From contig NZ_FTNO01000001.1 of the NCBI RefSeq assembly GCF_900156425.1, forward strand, positions 1,364,001 to 1,428,000: a stretch of DNA of 64,000 nucleotides, in the 5' to 3' direction. The position numbers and the translations under genes were made by a program. The DNA is from Haladaptatus litoreus (GTDB lineage: Archaea > Halobacteriota > Halobacteria > Halobacteriales > Haladaptataceae). The notes beneath the pieces are model-generated. The model saw only the letters and a program-made list of their open reading frames with translations, made no database searches and had not been told where the DNA came from. Positions 7,605-16,921 of this stretch are shown here, one piece after another (the first letter of the stretch is position 1; every line of letters begins with the position of its first letter).

Positions 7605-10442
7605 TCAGTCCCAAAACGCCTGCGTCCGGGCGTACTGACGCTCCTTCGAGAGAATATCTCGATAGAAGTCGTCCTCATTTTCGCGTAGTTTGGCGATGAT
7701 TCGCGCGGCGTTCTGCGGGCCGACGCCGCGGGCCGCGAGCGCGACGATGGCCTGTTTCCCGTGGCTCTGGACGAGATTGGCGGATTTGTACGCCCGTTTG
7801 GTCATCTTTTCTTGCTCGTCGTCTTTCTCCTCGGCCCGAATCGCTTTGAGCACCTCGTCGGCCCACGGGTTGAGCGCGGCGATTCGCGTCGAACCACAGT
7901 GGATGCATTTGGGTTGGTCGTCGATTTTCTTCACCGTCGTCTTCCGCCGCCAGTCCTGACAGTGCAGGCAAAAGAGGAGCATCTCGTCGTTGCGGATTCG
8001 TTCCCTGACGGTTTCGATAACGCTCGCGTCGGCGTTTTCCGGCGCGAGGAGTTCTCGTCCGGAGGAGCGTCCGCCACTTCCGACTGGGGTTCTGCCGCCG
8101 ACGGTGACCACGTCGATGTCACCCGACCGAATTCGCTTCAGAATCTCCTCTGCTTTCCCGACTTCGAGGTCGTCGTGGAACACCTCTCTCACTGCCTCGT
8201 CGTACATGGGGGTATCTTCCAGCGCGCCCAGCAGGCGACCCATCGAGAACTGTCCCTGTCCCTCCCAGCGATTCAGCGAGCCGAATTTCGCGGCCACCTG
8301 CGCGAGGGTAAATTTGAGGGTATCAGACCGCTTGAGCGAGAGTTCGATGAGCGGGCCGACGTGTTCCGGGTCGGTTTCCTCGAACACCGCGATGACCTCT
8401 CGACCGTCCACGTTCGCCGGAACGTCCAACTCGATTCGATAGGGGTCGATTTCCATCCCGACCGACGACCCGGTTCGTTGGCCGACGAGGGACGAGAGGA
8501 CGCGCCCGAGCGTTTCGTTCACCTTGTGCCCGAAACAGGCGTTGACGACGATTTTTCCGGCGGCGTACTCCACGACGAGTCGGTCGTCCGTCGGAATCGG
8601 CGTCTCGGTTTCTGCCTGCCGGTCGATTCCGTCGAGCGCGGAATTCGCGGTGTGCCGGTCGGTCGGATAGCGATTCGTGAACTCCGTCGCCACACCTTCA
8701 CGGGGCGCTCCGCGTTCGAACTGTGGCCCCGCCACTGCTCGCATCTCGCCGACCTCTTGGGCGACTTCGTAGGGAACCGGAATCTCCTCGCCGACCCACG
8801 ACGGCACTTCTCCGCCGGGGTCTTCGATTGGCGAAACGTTGACGCGACTCTCTTCTTCGTCGATTTCCGCGATGCGCCACATCTCGCCGCGCTGGATGAA
8901 CACCTCGCCCGGTTCCGCAAAGTTGAGGACGAACCGCTCGTCCAGGGTGCCGACTTGTGACCCACTGGCCATGTCGTACACCTCGAATGTCTCCTCGTCG
9001 GGAATCATCGAGAGGTTGGCGTAGAAGTACTGCCACGTTTTGCCGGACTTCTCGATTTGGTCTTTCTGCTCGTCCAGCCAGACCAACCGATTTCCTTTCA
9101 GTTCCCGAACCACGTCCTTGAACTCGTTTTCAGACAGATTGCGGAACGGATACGCCCGAGTCACGATTTCGTAGGCCCGTCTAGCGTCTATTTCGCCGAA
9201 ATCCATCACCAACCCGACAATCTGGTTCGCCACCGTGTCGAGACTCGCGTGGTGGATGTGGGCCGGTTCCACGTCACCCGCGATTGCTCGCCGGGCGATT
9301 GCCATCGACTCCAGCGCGTCGTCGGGATGCGACGTGATGATAGTACCTTCCGACACCTCGTCCATCCGGTGGCCTGCCCGCCCGACGCGCTGGAGCAGTC
9401 TGGCGACCTCCCGCGGACTCTGGTACTGTACGACGTGGTCGATTCGTCCCACGTCGATACCGAGTTCCATCGAAGACGTACAGAGCAACGCATCAATCTC
9501 GCCCGCCTTGAACCGGTCTTCCACGCTGATTCTGGCCTCCTTCGAGAGACTGCCGTGATGCACCTCGATGTTCGCTCCGAGTTCCTTGAACCGCGACCCC
9601 AACGCTTCGGCCGTCTGTCGCGTGTTGACGAACACCAGCGTCGAATCGTGGTTTTCCACGATGTCTCGAATCGCCCGGACGTGGCTGGCGATGTCCGGGT
9701 TGGTCATTAACTCGCCAGCCAACTCCTCGTCAGTCTCCCGAATTTTAGGTTCGTGAACCCGAAATTCGACCTTGCTTCCCACGTCCACTTCGATTATCTC
9801 ACAGCCGCGATTTCCGGTGAGGAACTTCCCGACCTCTTCCGGGTCGCCAACCGTCGCAGACAGGCCGATTCGCTGGAAATCACCCGAAAGTTCGTGCAGG
9901 CGTTCCAATCCGATGGTTAACTGCGCCCCCCGCTTCGCGCTGGCGAGTTCGTGCACCTCGTCCACGACGACGTGGTGAACGTCTTCCAGTGCGATTCGCA
10001 GTTTCGACCCGGTCAGCATCGCTTGCAGGGTTTCGGGCGTCGTCACCAGCACGTCCGGCGGGTTATTCGCCTGCTTCTGGCGCTGGTAATCCGTCGTGTC
10101 GCCGTGGCGCACGTCGATGTCGATGTCGAGCGTCTGGCCCCACCATTCCAGTCGCTCGCGCATATCCCGGTTCAGCGCCCGAAGCGGCGTGATGTACAGC
10201 GCGGAGATACCAAACCGAGGCTTCGCCTGCGCGATGGAATCCAGCACGGGCAATATCGCCGTCTCGGTCTTTCCAGTCCCGGTGGGCGCGATAACCAATC
10301 CGTGATTCCCCTCCGCAAGGGGCGGAATCGCGCGCTTTTGCGGTTCAGTTGGCGTCGAAAACCCGCGTTCCGACAGCGCCGATCGAACCTCGTCCCCGAG
10401 TCGCGCGAAGGCCGCAGAACCCACGGCCTGCTGGTCGCTCAT
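7605..10442 (-). CDS. lhr: Lhr-type superfamily 2 DNA/RNA helicase
   Basis: 945 aa. Motif I is APTGTGKTE (about residues 52-60), motif II DEVHE (about 161-165), motif III LSATVG, and the C-terminal RecA domain carries LLQRVGRAGHR. A winged-helix and Lhr-specific beta region follows. Near the C-terminus a CLHCQDWRR ... CIHCG pair of C-x2-C knuckles (about 820-855) suggests a zinc ribbon. Lhr proteins translocate 3' to 5' and act in replication-associated repair. Archaea have Lhr1 and Lhr2 subtypes; which one this is needs a tree. The start MSDQQAVGSAAFARL is normal. It stands alone, with pcp downstream after a 57-nt gap. Confidence 0.93.
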   Translation of the reverse strand: MSDQQAVGSAAFARLGDEVRSALSERGFSTPTEPQKRAIPPLAEGNHGLVIAPTGTGKTETAILPVLDSIAQAKPRFGISALYITPLRALNRDMRERLEWWGQTLDIDIDVRHGDTTDYQRQKQANNPPDVLVTTPETLQAMLTGSKLRIALEDVHHVVVDEVHELASAKRGAQLTIGLERLHELSGDFQRIGLSATVGDPEEVGKFLTGNRGCEIIEVDVGSKVEFRVHEPKIRETDEELAGELMTNPDIASHVRAIRDIVENHDSTLVFVNTRQTAEALGSRFKELGANIEVHHGSLSKEARISVEDRFKAGEIDALLCTSSMELGIDVGRIDHVVQYQSPREVARLLQRVGRAGHRMDEVSEGTIITSHPDDALESMAIARRAIAGDVEPAHIHHASLDTVANQIVGLVMDFGEIDARRAYEIVTRAYPFRNLSENEFKDVVRELKGNRLVWLDEQKDQIEKSGKTWQYFYANLSMIPDEETFEVYDMASGSQVGTLDERFVLNFAEPGEVFIQRGEMWRIAEIDEEESRVNVSPIEDPGGEVPSWVGEEIPVPYEVAQEVGEMRAVAGPQFERGAPREGVATEFTNRYPTDRHTANSALDGIDRQAETETPIPTDDRLVVEYAAGKIVVNACFGHKVNETLGRVLSSLVGQRTGSSVGMEIDPYRIELDVPANVDGREVIAVFEETDPEHVGPLIELSLKRSDTLKFTLAQVAAKFGSLNRWEGQGQFSMGRLLGALEDTPMYDEAVREVFHDDLEVGKAEEILKRIRSGDIDVVTVGGRTPVGSGGRSSGRELLAPENADASVIETVRERIRNDEMLLFCLHCQDWRRKTTVKKIDDQPKCIHCGSTRIAALNPWADEVLKAIRAEEKDDEQEKMTKRAYKSANLVQSHGKQAIVALAARGVGPQNAARIIAKLRENEDDFYRDILSKERQYARTQAFWD

Positions 10443-10657
10443 TCGTGATTTCGGGGTAGGGACTCAGACGAATTAAGCGCGTTGCCCACACCAGCGCGTT
10501 TGATTCTGTTTCGGTGAAGATGTTGGGACGTGTGTATTTTTCGTAGAGTGTGCGTGGTGTGACTTTGAGGAGATGTTGCTAGCTACTTCCGACTCCAATC
10601 AAACCCCAACCGCCCACCCCTCCCCAACCGACTCGCTTCGCTCGCCCCCTCGCGCGG

Positions 10658-10680
10658 GCGACCCTCCGGCGGAGGGTCGC
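10658..10680. repeat. Perfect 10-bp inverted repeat in the lhr-rpe intergenic region
   Basis: GCGACCCTCC, a three-base GGC loop, then GGAGGGTCGC. It lies in the 304-nt gap between the lhr start (10442) and the rpe stop (10747). The rest of that gap holds no gene: it is a GT-rich stretch, then a C-rich stretch (10600-10655). The hairpin could be a terminator-like or mobile palindrome; there is no T-run after it on the rpe-operon strand. Confidence 0.6.
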
Positions 10681-10746
10681 TTTCGGGCGCCACAGCGCTA
10701 TGGGGCTTTCCGAGGTGCAGATTTCAAACCGAGTATCCACGTCTAT

Positions 10747-11487
10747 TCAAATCGCGTCGTACCGCCCCAATCGCGCACCATCCAGCAGATACGCCTCACC
10801 ATCGACCAACCCGTCTGGCAAAAACGGTGCGAGAAAGCCCTGTCCTTCGATATTTACCCACGTTCCGCCAGTCAGGTCGTTGAAAGCAGGAAAGACGATT
10901 AGTTCGCCATCCACGACCATTTCCTCCCCTATCTGCTCCTCAAACGGCTTTGGATTCAGTCCGCCACGCAACCAAATACGTTCTACGCGACTTCCTCCCA
11001 CGGAGTCCTCTAGTCGAACACAGGGGTGTTCGTGCCCCACGCAAACCACGTCCGCCGAAAGTACATCCTTCGAGGGCCACGTGTGCCCGTGAACGAATCC
11101 GACATCGCCGAGTCGAATCCCATCGCCCGGCGTTACATCGCACTGAATCCACGATTCGATATTCCCGTCGTGGTTTCCCTTCACGAGCGTCACCGGTACG
11201 TCGATGGATTCGAGCAGAACCTCTATCTCGCCGCGTTCGGCACCGCCCGGTCCGGCGATGGACTGCATCAAGTCGCCGAGAAAGACGACTCTGTCGGGGT
11301 CGGTGCGGTCGACGAGGGAATACATCTGCTCGCGTCGCTCGCCCGCCCGACTGTCGAGGTTGATGCCCTGCTCGTACCGCAGGTGGTCTTCGATTCCGGC
11401 GTGGAAGTCCGCCACGACGAGCGCCGTCTCGCCGCCGAGGTCGGCAATCGCGGCGGGTTCGCCCGGAATCGGTTCGACCAGCGCCAT
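10747..11487 (-). CDS. rpe: RPA-associated metallophosphoesterase
   Basis: 246 aa, calcineurin-like phosphoesterase. The metal-site motifs are present in order: VVADFHAG (DxH), VVFLGDLMQS (GDxxx), VKGNHDGNIE (GNHD) and FVHGHTWPS (GHT). The ATG overlaps the stop of the preceding rpap1 by one base (TGATG), so translation is coupled and the alternative start 13 codons upstream is not needed. In Haloferax the order rpa1-rpap1-rpe is an operon; the same order and strand here give the assignment. It probably acts on nucleic acid ends or nucleotides during repair, but the substrate is not established. Confidence 0.88.
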   Translation of the reverse strand: MALVEPIPGEPAAIADLGGETALVVADFHAGIEDHLRYEQGINLDSRAGERREQMYSLVDRTDPDRVVFLGDLMQSIAGPGGAERGEIEVLLESIDVPVTLVKGNHDGNIESWIQCDVTPGDGIRLGDVGFVHGHTWPSKDVLSADVVCVGHEHPCVRLEDSVGGSRVERIWLRGGLNPKPFEEQIGEEMVVDGELIVFPAFNDLTGGTWVNIEGQGFLAPFLPDGLVDGEAYLLDGARLGRYDAI

Positions 11488-13313
11488 CAGATTGGCTTCA
11501 GAGTGTCGTCGCCGGATTCGTAGCACCGACCGGCCATCAGCGCGTCCTTCAGCGCGTCTTCGACCTCTGCGGGCGTCACGTCGTATGCGTTTACGACCGC
11601 GGCGAGCAGGTGTTCGCGTTCGACGCCGTCACCTTCGTTCAACTCCTTCATGTGCTCCATGACTGTGTTTTCTAGATTTCCGGGCACTTCCTTGCCGGAA
11701 TCAGTTTCACCCGCCGAATCCGACGCGTCGGATTCGGCCTCCGAGTCTGTCTTTGATTCGGCTTCTGCCTCAGACTCCTCGATTTCGTCCGGCCCTGATT
11801 CGGGTTCGGTCGCTTCGGTCTGTGCCGGTTGCCCTGCGCCAGCGTCCGGCCCGGTTGCCTCCGCGGGTTCGGCGGCAGTGTCGATTTCGGAGTCCGGTTC
11901 GGACTCCGATTCAGTGTCCGGCGTGGGCGTTTCGATGTCCGCTTCGCCAGGTGACTCGACCTCCGAACCGGTCGAAAACTCGGTACCGAACTCCTCTTCG
12001 ATTCGTTCGCGTTCGCCCTCTTCGAACTCGTACATCTCGCCGCTCACGTCTTCGCCCATGGGTTGGCTGTCGAAATCGTCGAGTTCGTCGGATTCACTCG
12101 ATTCGTCGGGGCTGTCCGGACTGTCCGCCGATTCGGACGCGCCCGAATCGAAATCGCCGAGGCCGGAATCCGATTCGGATTCCGACTCGTCCGCACCGAG
12201 TTCGTCGTCTGTGTCGAACGATTCGCGTTCCACTTCGTTTTCGACCGCACCCGATTCCGTTTCTAATTCCGTCGTTCCGGAATCGCCCGGTTCGGAACTG
12301 GTTGACTTGGAATCGGTCGGTTCGCCACCCAGTTCTGGTTCGCGGGCCTCCGCCGGAGGCGTGGTCGCTTCCGGGCCGGAGTCCGGTTCGGATGCCGGGT
12401 CGGCGGTTGATTCCTGTTCGGAAGCCGATTCCGGCGTTGGTTCTCGCTCGGGTTCCGCTTCGGCGATGGTTTCGTCGGAGTCTGACGAAACCGTGACGCT
12501 TGCCTGGGGTTCGGATTCCGAACCTGCTTCCGACTCCGGTTCCGAAGCGGACGCAGATTCGCCCGTTTCGAGTTCCAATCCGGAGATGTCGAGTTCCGTA
12601 TCGAGGTCGATGATGGCCTCACCCGGTTCGTCCGGTTCCGCGTCGAGCGCGCGCACCTCGTCTTTCTCGTCGGCGACGACTCTGGCCGCGTCGAGCGCCA
12701 CGTCCTGCAATCCCGCGAGGTACGGCGTCGTCGTGTGGTAGTGGTCGAGCGCCAGCGGAACACCTGTTGCGAGTCCGTCATCCACGCCGTTCGCTTCGAG
12801 TGTCCGTTGAAGCGTTTCGCCTCGTTCGCCCGAGTCCAACGCCTGCGCGAACGTTCGGACGCGGGCGAGGGTCTGCTCCGCCGTCTGCACCGACCAACGG
12901 TCGCGGGTTTCGGCATCCACTGTGTTGATGCTCTCCGGTCGGATAGAGGTGTACACCAAATCGGAATCGTCGGGTTGGAACGTCCGCGCCTTGCCCGTCA
13001 CGGCGACGAACGTCGGCGGGGACGCGCGTTCGAGGAACGCGAGCGCGTCCGGTTGGTACTGTCCGGCGTAGACGACGAATCCGCCGGTCGGGTCGACGAT
13101 TCGGGCGCGAAGGACTTCGTCGCCGACCTGTTCGATTTCGGTCAACACGCCGACGACGAACAGGCGGTTGATTCGCGCGCCGGTCGGCGTGACCACGTAG
13201 TTCGGTGCGCGCTCTTCGTCGCTGTCGGAGTGTTCGAGCGACGAGTCGTTGTACTCCGCCGCGAAGACGCGCCATGCGACTTCCCGTCGGCCTGCACCGC
13301 CTTGGGAACTCAT
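11487..13313 (-). CDS. rpap1: RPA-associated protein RPAP1 (COG3390)
   Basis: 608 aa, close to the size of Haloferax Rpap1. It has an N-terminal OB-fold region (about 10-170, with VVTPTGARINRLFVVGVLTE and VDPTGGFVVYAGQY). A very long Ser/Glu/Asp linker (about 230-545) with almost no hydrophobic residues follows. A C-terminal winged-helix-like domain (about 547-608, NTVMEHMKELNEGDGVEREH) resembles the RPA32 C-terminus. The protein pairs with RPA1 in single-stranded DNA binding. The ATG overlaps the rpa1 stop by 4 nt and the stop overlaps the rpe ATG. The linker is an extreme acidic disordered segment, which is common in halophiles. Confidence 0.9.
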   Translation of the reverse strand: MSSQGGAGRREVAWRVFAAEYNDSSLEHSDSDEERAPNYVVTPTGARINRLFVVGVLTEIEQVGDEVLRARIVDPTGGFVVYAGQYQPDALAFLERASPPTFVAVTGKARTFQPDDSDLVYTSIRPESINTVDAETRDRWSVQTAEQTLARVRTFAQALDSGERGETLQRTLEANGVDDGLATGVPLALDHYHTTTPYLAGLQDVALDAARVVADEKDEVRALDAEPDEPGEAIIDLDTELDISGLELETGESASASEPESEAGSESEPQASVTVSSDSDETIAEAEPEREPTPESASEQESTADPASEPDSGPEATTPPAEAREPELGGEPTDSKSTSSEPGDSGTTELETESGAVENEVERESFDTDDELGADESESESDSGLGDFDSGASESADSPDSPDESSESDELDDFDSQPMGEDVSGEMYEFEEGERERIEEEFGTEFSTGSEVESPGEADIETPTPDTESESEPDSEIDTAAEPAEATGPDAGAGQPAQTEATEPESGPDEIEESEAEAESKTDSEAESDASDSAGETDSGKEVPGNLENTVMEHMKELNEGDGVEREHLLAAVVNAYDVTPAEVEDALKDALMAGRCYESGDDTLKPI

Positions 13314-14581
13314 GCGTCCACCTCCGAGAGGAGGGCTTTCGCACGGACTGCCGGGTCGTCGTCGGTTTCGGCGAACTCGCTGGCTTCGAGGTTCGCACCG
13401 TAATCGTCAACTGAGAGGTTGCCGCGAACCCGATACTCGTGGCCGACGATTTTCTCGCGGATGGTGTCCGCGACGACTTCTTGATCCATCGCGTCACGGG
13501 CCTGCTCGCGGGCCTGTTCGAGGCCGCCGCCGTACACCTCTGCGGTGAGTTCGTCGTCCAAAATCGCGGTGACGGTTCCGGTTCCGTCGTCCACGATTGC
13601 CTTGACGCGAAGGTCGTCCTCGCCGTCAACTTGGCCGTGGCTTCGACATTGACCCTTCTGCACCACGCGGCCACATTCAGGACAGCGTTGGATGAGTCCG
13701 GAACCATCGCGCACAGCAACGATGTTACCGGTGACTTCCACGTCGAACGCACCGCCGGTTTCGACCGCTTCGCGGACGGATAGTTTCGTCGCGGAGTCGT
13801 TTACGTCCACGTCGCGGGAGATCGGTTCGACCGTCGTGAACTCAGAGAAGTTGATGGACGGAACGCCGCGGAACTCGCGGACGTAGATGTTGTCGGCGCG
13901 AACCGTCGCACCTTCCGTGAGTTCCGCGCGCGCTTCCCAGTCCGTGAAGGGGAGACGAGCAGTTTCGTCCGCCACGACGCCGCTTTTGATTTCGGTTTCG
14001 CCGTCTCGTCCGTCGATGACCTTGTCCTCGACTTCGAGCACCGTCAGTTCGAGCGAGACGCCGCGGTCGCCGGGGCGCACGTCGGCGAGCGACGAGTCGC
14101 CGCCGACGTCGTAGGAAACGTCGAGGTCGGTTTCCTCGCGCGCGACGTTCGTGCTTTCGCCGAGGTTGAGTTCGGGATTTCCTTCCCATTCTCGCACGCC
14201 AGCGTTGCCCACGGTGATGACCTCACCGGGTGAGAGGTCGAAATCCGTCCACGCGGTGTAGGAAATTTTCCCGCTCTCGTCGGCGAGTTCGCCCTCGAAA
14301 ATGGCCTGTTCGTTGCCCTGATACCGAATCGAGCGTTTGCCGACGGTGAGCACCTTTGCGGTCACCGTGACGTTGCCCATATCGGTCGTCACGTCGGCGA
14401 TGTCGGCGGAGGACGGTTCGGAACTCCCCGAACTCTCGTCGCCGTACTTCCGGCGAAGGCTCTGTTTCGCTTCGTCTACTGGTACACTGTACTCGATGAG
14501 GTTCTGCAGGTCTGCTTTGACCTCCTCTTTATCGACACCGAGGTCGGAGGCAAGCGCCTCGGCATGTTCGTCCACGTTCAT
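13310..14581 (-). CDS. rpa1: Single-stranded DNA-binding replication protein A, RPA1 type
   Basis: 423 aa. After a short helical N-terminus (EHAEALASDLGVDKEEV), three OB folds run from about 60 to 290. A zinc finger, CPECGRVVQKGQC plus SHGQ, follows at about 305-320, and then a last OB/wing region. It coats ssDNA in replication and repair. The ATG at 14581 sits 27 nt from a TATA box, which fits a leaderless mRNA and decides against the GTG one codon upstream. It is the first gene of the rpa1-rpap1-rpe operon, with 4-nt and 1-nt overlaps between members. Confidence 0.95.
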   Translation of the reverse strand: MNVDEHAEALASDLGVDKEEVKADLQNLIEYSVPVDEAKQSLRRKYGDESSGSSEPSSADIADVTTDMGNVTVTAKVLTVGKRSIRYQGNEQAIFEGELADESGKISYTAWTDFDLSPGEVITVGNAGVREWEGNPELNLGESTNVAREETDLDVSYDVGGDSSLADVRPGDRGVSLELTVLEVEDKVIDGRDGETEIKSGVVADETARLPFTDWEARAELTEGATVRADNIYVREFRGVPSINFSEFTTVEPISRDVDVNDSATKLSVREAVETGGAFDVEVTGNIVAVRDGSGLIQRCPECGRVVQKGQCRSHGQVDGEDDLRVKAIVDDGTGTVTAILDDELTAEVYGGGLEQAREQARDAMDQEVVADTIREKIVGHEYRVRGNLSVDDYGANLEASEFAETDDDPAVRAKALLSEVDA

Positions 14582-14604
14582 CACCCGAAGTTCGGTCGGG
14601 ATGG

Positions 14605-14611
14605 ATTAAAA
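14605..14611 (-). promoter_or_regulatory. TATA box of the rpa1 operon, inside the end of the upstream gene
   Basis: Minus-strand CTTTTAATCC, centred 27 nt before the rpa1 ATG. It contains the TAA stop codon (14606-14608) of the upstream arylsulfotransferase-like gene, so the promoter and the coding end are the same bases. Confidence 0.6.
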
Positions 14612-15994
14612 GTGTTCGTCGTCGTTCGTTTCCCGCGACACCCGAATCGGGATTTTCGTTTCGATTTTTAGGTTCAGTTCTCGGAGTTCGAAGACACCCC
14701 AGACGAGCAGTGCGAGCGCCGCAATAGCCACTGCGACCAGTTCTCCCAGTCCGGCCCACATCGGCAGGACGAACCACATGCCGCTCACGGTCTTTTTCGA
14801 GAAGAGCGCGTGGGCCAATCGCTCGTAGATGCCGCGGTCAGAGACGGACTCGGTTGCCGTTCGAAGTTCGGCTTGCGTCGCACTCGGCCCGCCCGCGCTT
14901 TCGTCCCCGGTTCCCAATCGCTCAACGTCGTAGGGCGAGTAAAACGGCAGTTCCCAGATAATCTGGCCCTGCCGATTCACTTCCACCACGCGGTTCGCGT
15001 TGGTGTCCGCGACGAGCGTGTGGCCGTTCGGCAGACGGTCAGCATCGCGCGTCCAGACAGTGTCCGAATCGTTCCACTCCCACGACTGCACCCACTCGCC
15101 GTTCTCGCGCTGGAACTCCACCACGCGGTCGTTCACCGAATCGGCGACGATGACCGCCGGGCCGCCGCGCGATTCGGGGATGTAGTCCGGATTGTGCTGT
15201 TCGTTGAGGATGTCGTAGTTGTCCTCCTCGCCGAGCGTCCACGACTCCATCAGGCCGCTCTCGTTCAGGAAGACGACTTGGTCTTGGTTTCGGAGGCTGG
15301 CCATGTAGCGCCCGTCAGACAATCGTTCCACGTCGTTCAAGTGCGCCCAATCGACCGGGTACGGCCCGCCCTCGGTTATCGGGAAGTCGTCCTGCGCGTC
15401 CCAGCGCCACGACGTGATGTTCGTGGTCGTGTTGACGACGTACACTTGGTCTTGGTGGATGTCGCCGATGAGGACGTTCTCGTCGTCGATTCTATCCACG
15501 TCGTGCCAGTTGGCGCCCCTGTCCTGCGGAATGACCCGCGAGAAAACATGCGTCTTCTCGCCCGTCGTGAGATTTACTCGTTCCACGAACGAGACGGTGC
15601 ATTTCGCATCGCAGGCCTCCGCCTGCGGGCCGGACAGCGGCTTTTCCGCGGTGTACTCCACGGTCATCGACTCGTTCGGAACTGGGTCGACGTCGAAGTA
15701 TCCGGTGTAGCTGTCGTCGTGATACAACACGCTTCCGTTTCGCGCAAAGGCGACGAGGGCGGACTCGTCGCCGTCCATTCCGTGTCCTGCGACCACAGTG
15801 ATGTCCGACGTTTGCGGCGAATCAGACGTTAGCGGCGCGACCCGCTCGCGTTGGTCTAACGGGACGTTCGACTGGTCGTGATACTCGCCGACCGAATCTC
15901 GAACCGGGGAGGTGGCGTAGGCGTAGCCCACCGTCGCCGTGGAGAGGAGAATGAGCGCGGCGAAAAACGCTCGATACACTTTCGGGGAAACCAT
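14606..15994 (-). CDS. Arylsulfotransferase (ASST)-like membrane-anchored beta-propeller protein
   Basis: 462 aa from ATG at 15994. Residues about 8-28 are a hydrophobic signal or anchor (FFAALILLSTATVGYAYA). The middle is a beta-propeller with repeated NGxxLV/VVEV blades such as LPNGHTLVADTNANRVVEVN and HDVDRIDDENVLIGDIHQDQ, which resemble arylsulfotransferase and PQQ-like families. A second membrane helix (about 420-442, AVAIAALALLVWGVF) precedes a basic cytoplasmic tail. Enzymatic activity is uncertain: the catalytic His of bacterial ASST cannot be located by eye. The product should lie outside the cell. A longer open frame runs upstream to 16627, but that part is the antisense of the reductase gene and is not coding. 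Confidence 0.82.
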   Translation of the reverse strand: MVSPKVYRAFFAALILLSTATVGYAYATSPVRDSVGEYHDQSNVPLDQRERVAPLTSDSPQTSDITVVAGHGMDGDESALVAFARNGSVLYHDDSYTGYFDVDPVPNESMTVEYTAEKPLSGPQAEACDAKCTVSFVERVNLTTGEKTHVFSRVIPQDRGANWHDVDRIDDENVLIGDIHQDQVYVVNTTTNITSWRWDAQDDFPITEGGPYPVDWAHLNDVERLSDGRYMASLRNQDQVVFLNESGLMESWTLGEEDNYDILNEQHNPDYIPESRGGPAVIVADSVNDRVVEFQRENGEWVQSWEWNDSDTVWTRDADRLPNGHTLVADTNANRVVEVNRQGQIIWELPFYSPYDVERLGTGDESAGGPSATQAELRTATESVSDRGIYERLAHALFSKKTVSGMWFVLPMWAGLGELVAVAIAALALLVWGVFELRELNLKIETKIPIRVSRETNDDEHF

Positions 15995-16076
15995 CGTTCG
16001 ATTCGTTCGGGGGGAAGCGCATAAAGTTCCTGATAGCATCGAAAGTCGTTTTCGCGTCGGACGCCAATTCGGGAGC

Positions 16077-16709
16077 ATGCACGTGGTCGTCAACGCCGCG
16101 ATGAGCGCCGACGGAAAACTCTCCTCCCGGCGACGCGAACAGGTCAAAATCAGCGGCCCGGACGACTTCGACCGGATGGACGACCTGCGGGTCGAAAGCG
16201 ACGCAATCGTCGTCGGCGTCGGAACCGTCCTCGCGGACGACCCCTCGCTGACTGCTGACGGCGGCGCGAATCCGCTCCGCGTCGTCGCGGATTCGCGCGC
16301 CCGGACGCCGACGGATGCCCGAGTGCTGGACGGCCGCGCGGACACGCTGATTTTCGTTTCCGGGCGAGCATCGGACGAGAAGATTCGAAATCTTCGGAAT
16401 GCAGGGGCGGACGTGGTTGTCGCGGGCGACGGCCGCGTCTCACTCCCTGGCGCCCTCTCCGAACTCGAAGAGCGAGAAATCCAACAGGTGATGGTCGAGG
16501 GTGGCGGCGAACTCATCTTTTCCCTGTTCGCCGACGGACTGGTGGACGAACTGCGACTGTACGTCGGGTCGCTGATACTCGGCGGACGCGAGGCACCCAC
16601 GCTCGCGGATGGGGACGGATTCGCCATCCGCGAGCGATTCCCGAAGCTCGAACTGCACTCCGTCGAGCGAATCGACGACGGCGTTTTGCTCCGCTACTCG
16701 GTGTCGTAG
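16077..16709 (+). CDS. arfC: 2,5-diamino-6-ribosylamino-pyrimidinone 5'-phosphate reductase
   Basis: 210 aa, RibD C-terminal (DHFR-like) fold. It reduces the ribosyl side chain to ribityl with NAD(P)H in archaeal riboflavin/F420 synthesis. Key motifs are NAAMSADGKLSSR (substrate side, about 5-17), VVGVGTVLADDPSLTADGG (about 42-60) and MVEGGGELIFSLF (about 140-152), the last being the NADPH phosphate loop. The ATG at 16077 gives the family N-terminus; the frame is open upstream, but that part is antisense to the arylsulfotransferase gene. It is divergent from that gene. No other riboflavin gene is adjacent. Confidence 0.93.
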   Translation: MHVVVNAAMSADGKLSSRRREQVKISGPDDFDRMDDLRVESDAIVVGVGTVLADDPSLTADGGANPLRVVADSRARTPTDARVLDGRADTLIFVSGRASDEKIRNLRNAGADVVVAGDGRVSLPGALSELEEREIQQVMVEGGGELIFSLFADGLVDELRLYVGSLILGGREAPTLADGDGFAIRERFPKLELHSVERIDDGVLLRYSVS

Positions 16710-16740
16710 CGCGAAAAAATGAGAACGTCGGTCAGTGCGG

Positions 16741-16839
16741 TCAGTAGTCCGTTTCGACCGGCGTGTCGTTGCCGCCGCGAACGCGATATGCGATTGCCAG
16801 TACCGAAGCGAGGACGAGAACTGTAAGTATTCGTTTCAT
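16741..16839 (-). CDS. Tiny membrane or signal-peptide-like protein (32 aa)
   Basis: Starts MKRILTVLVLASVLAIAYRV: a basic start and one hydrophobic helix (about 4-18), then a polar tail ending PVETDY. A K/R plus helix pattern over a complete ATG-TGA frame in an otherwise empty 210-nt gap suggests a real microprotein. No family is recognised. It lies downstream of asd on the same strand, 82 nt after the asd stop. Confidence 0.45.
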   Translation of the reverse strand: MKRILTVLVLASVLAIAYRVRGGNDTPVETDY

Positions 16840-16921
16840 GGGTTTGTCCGGTAAATCCCGGTGCGAAACCTTACTCGCTGGCAATATATAAATCCTCTAT
16901 TCGTCTGTCACTATCGCATCC

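Noticed and set aside
11650..12741. 363-aa Ser-rich plus-strand frame
   Set aside because: Antisense of the acidic RPAP1 linker (Glu/Asp codons read as Ser/Arg).
15995..16627. N-terminal extension of the arylsulfotransferase-like frame
   Set aside because: Low-complexity Ser/Arg sequence antisense to the reductase gene; the signal helix starts at 15994.
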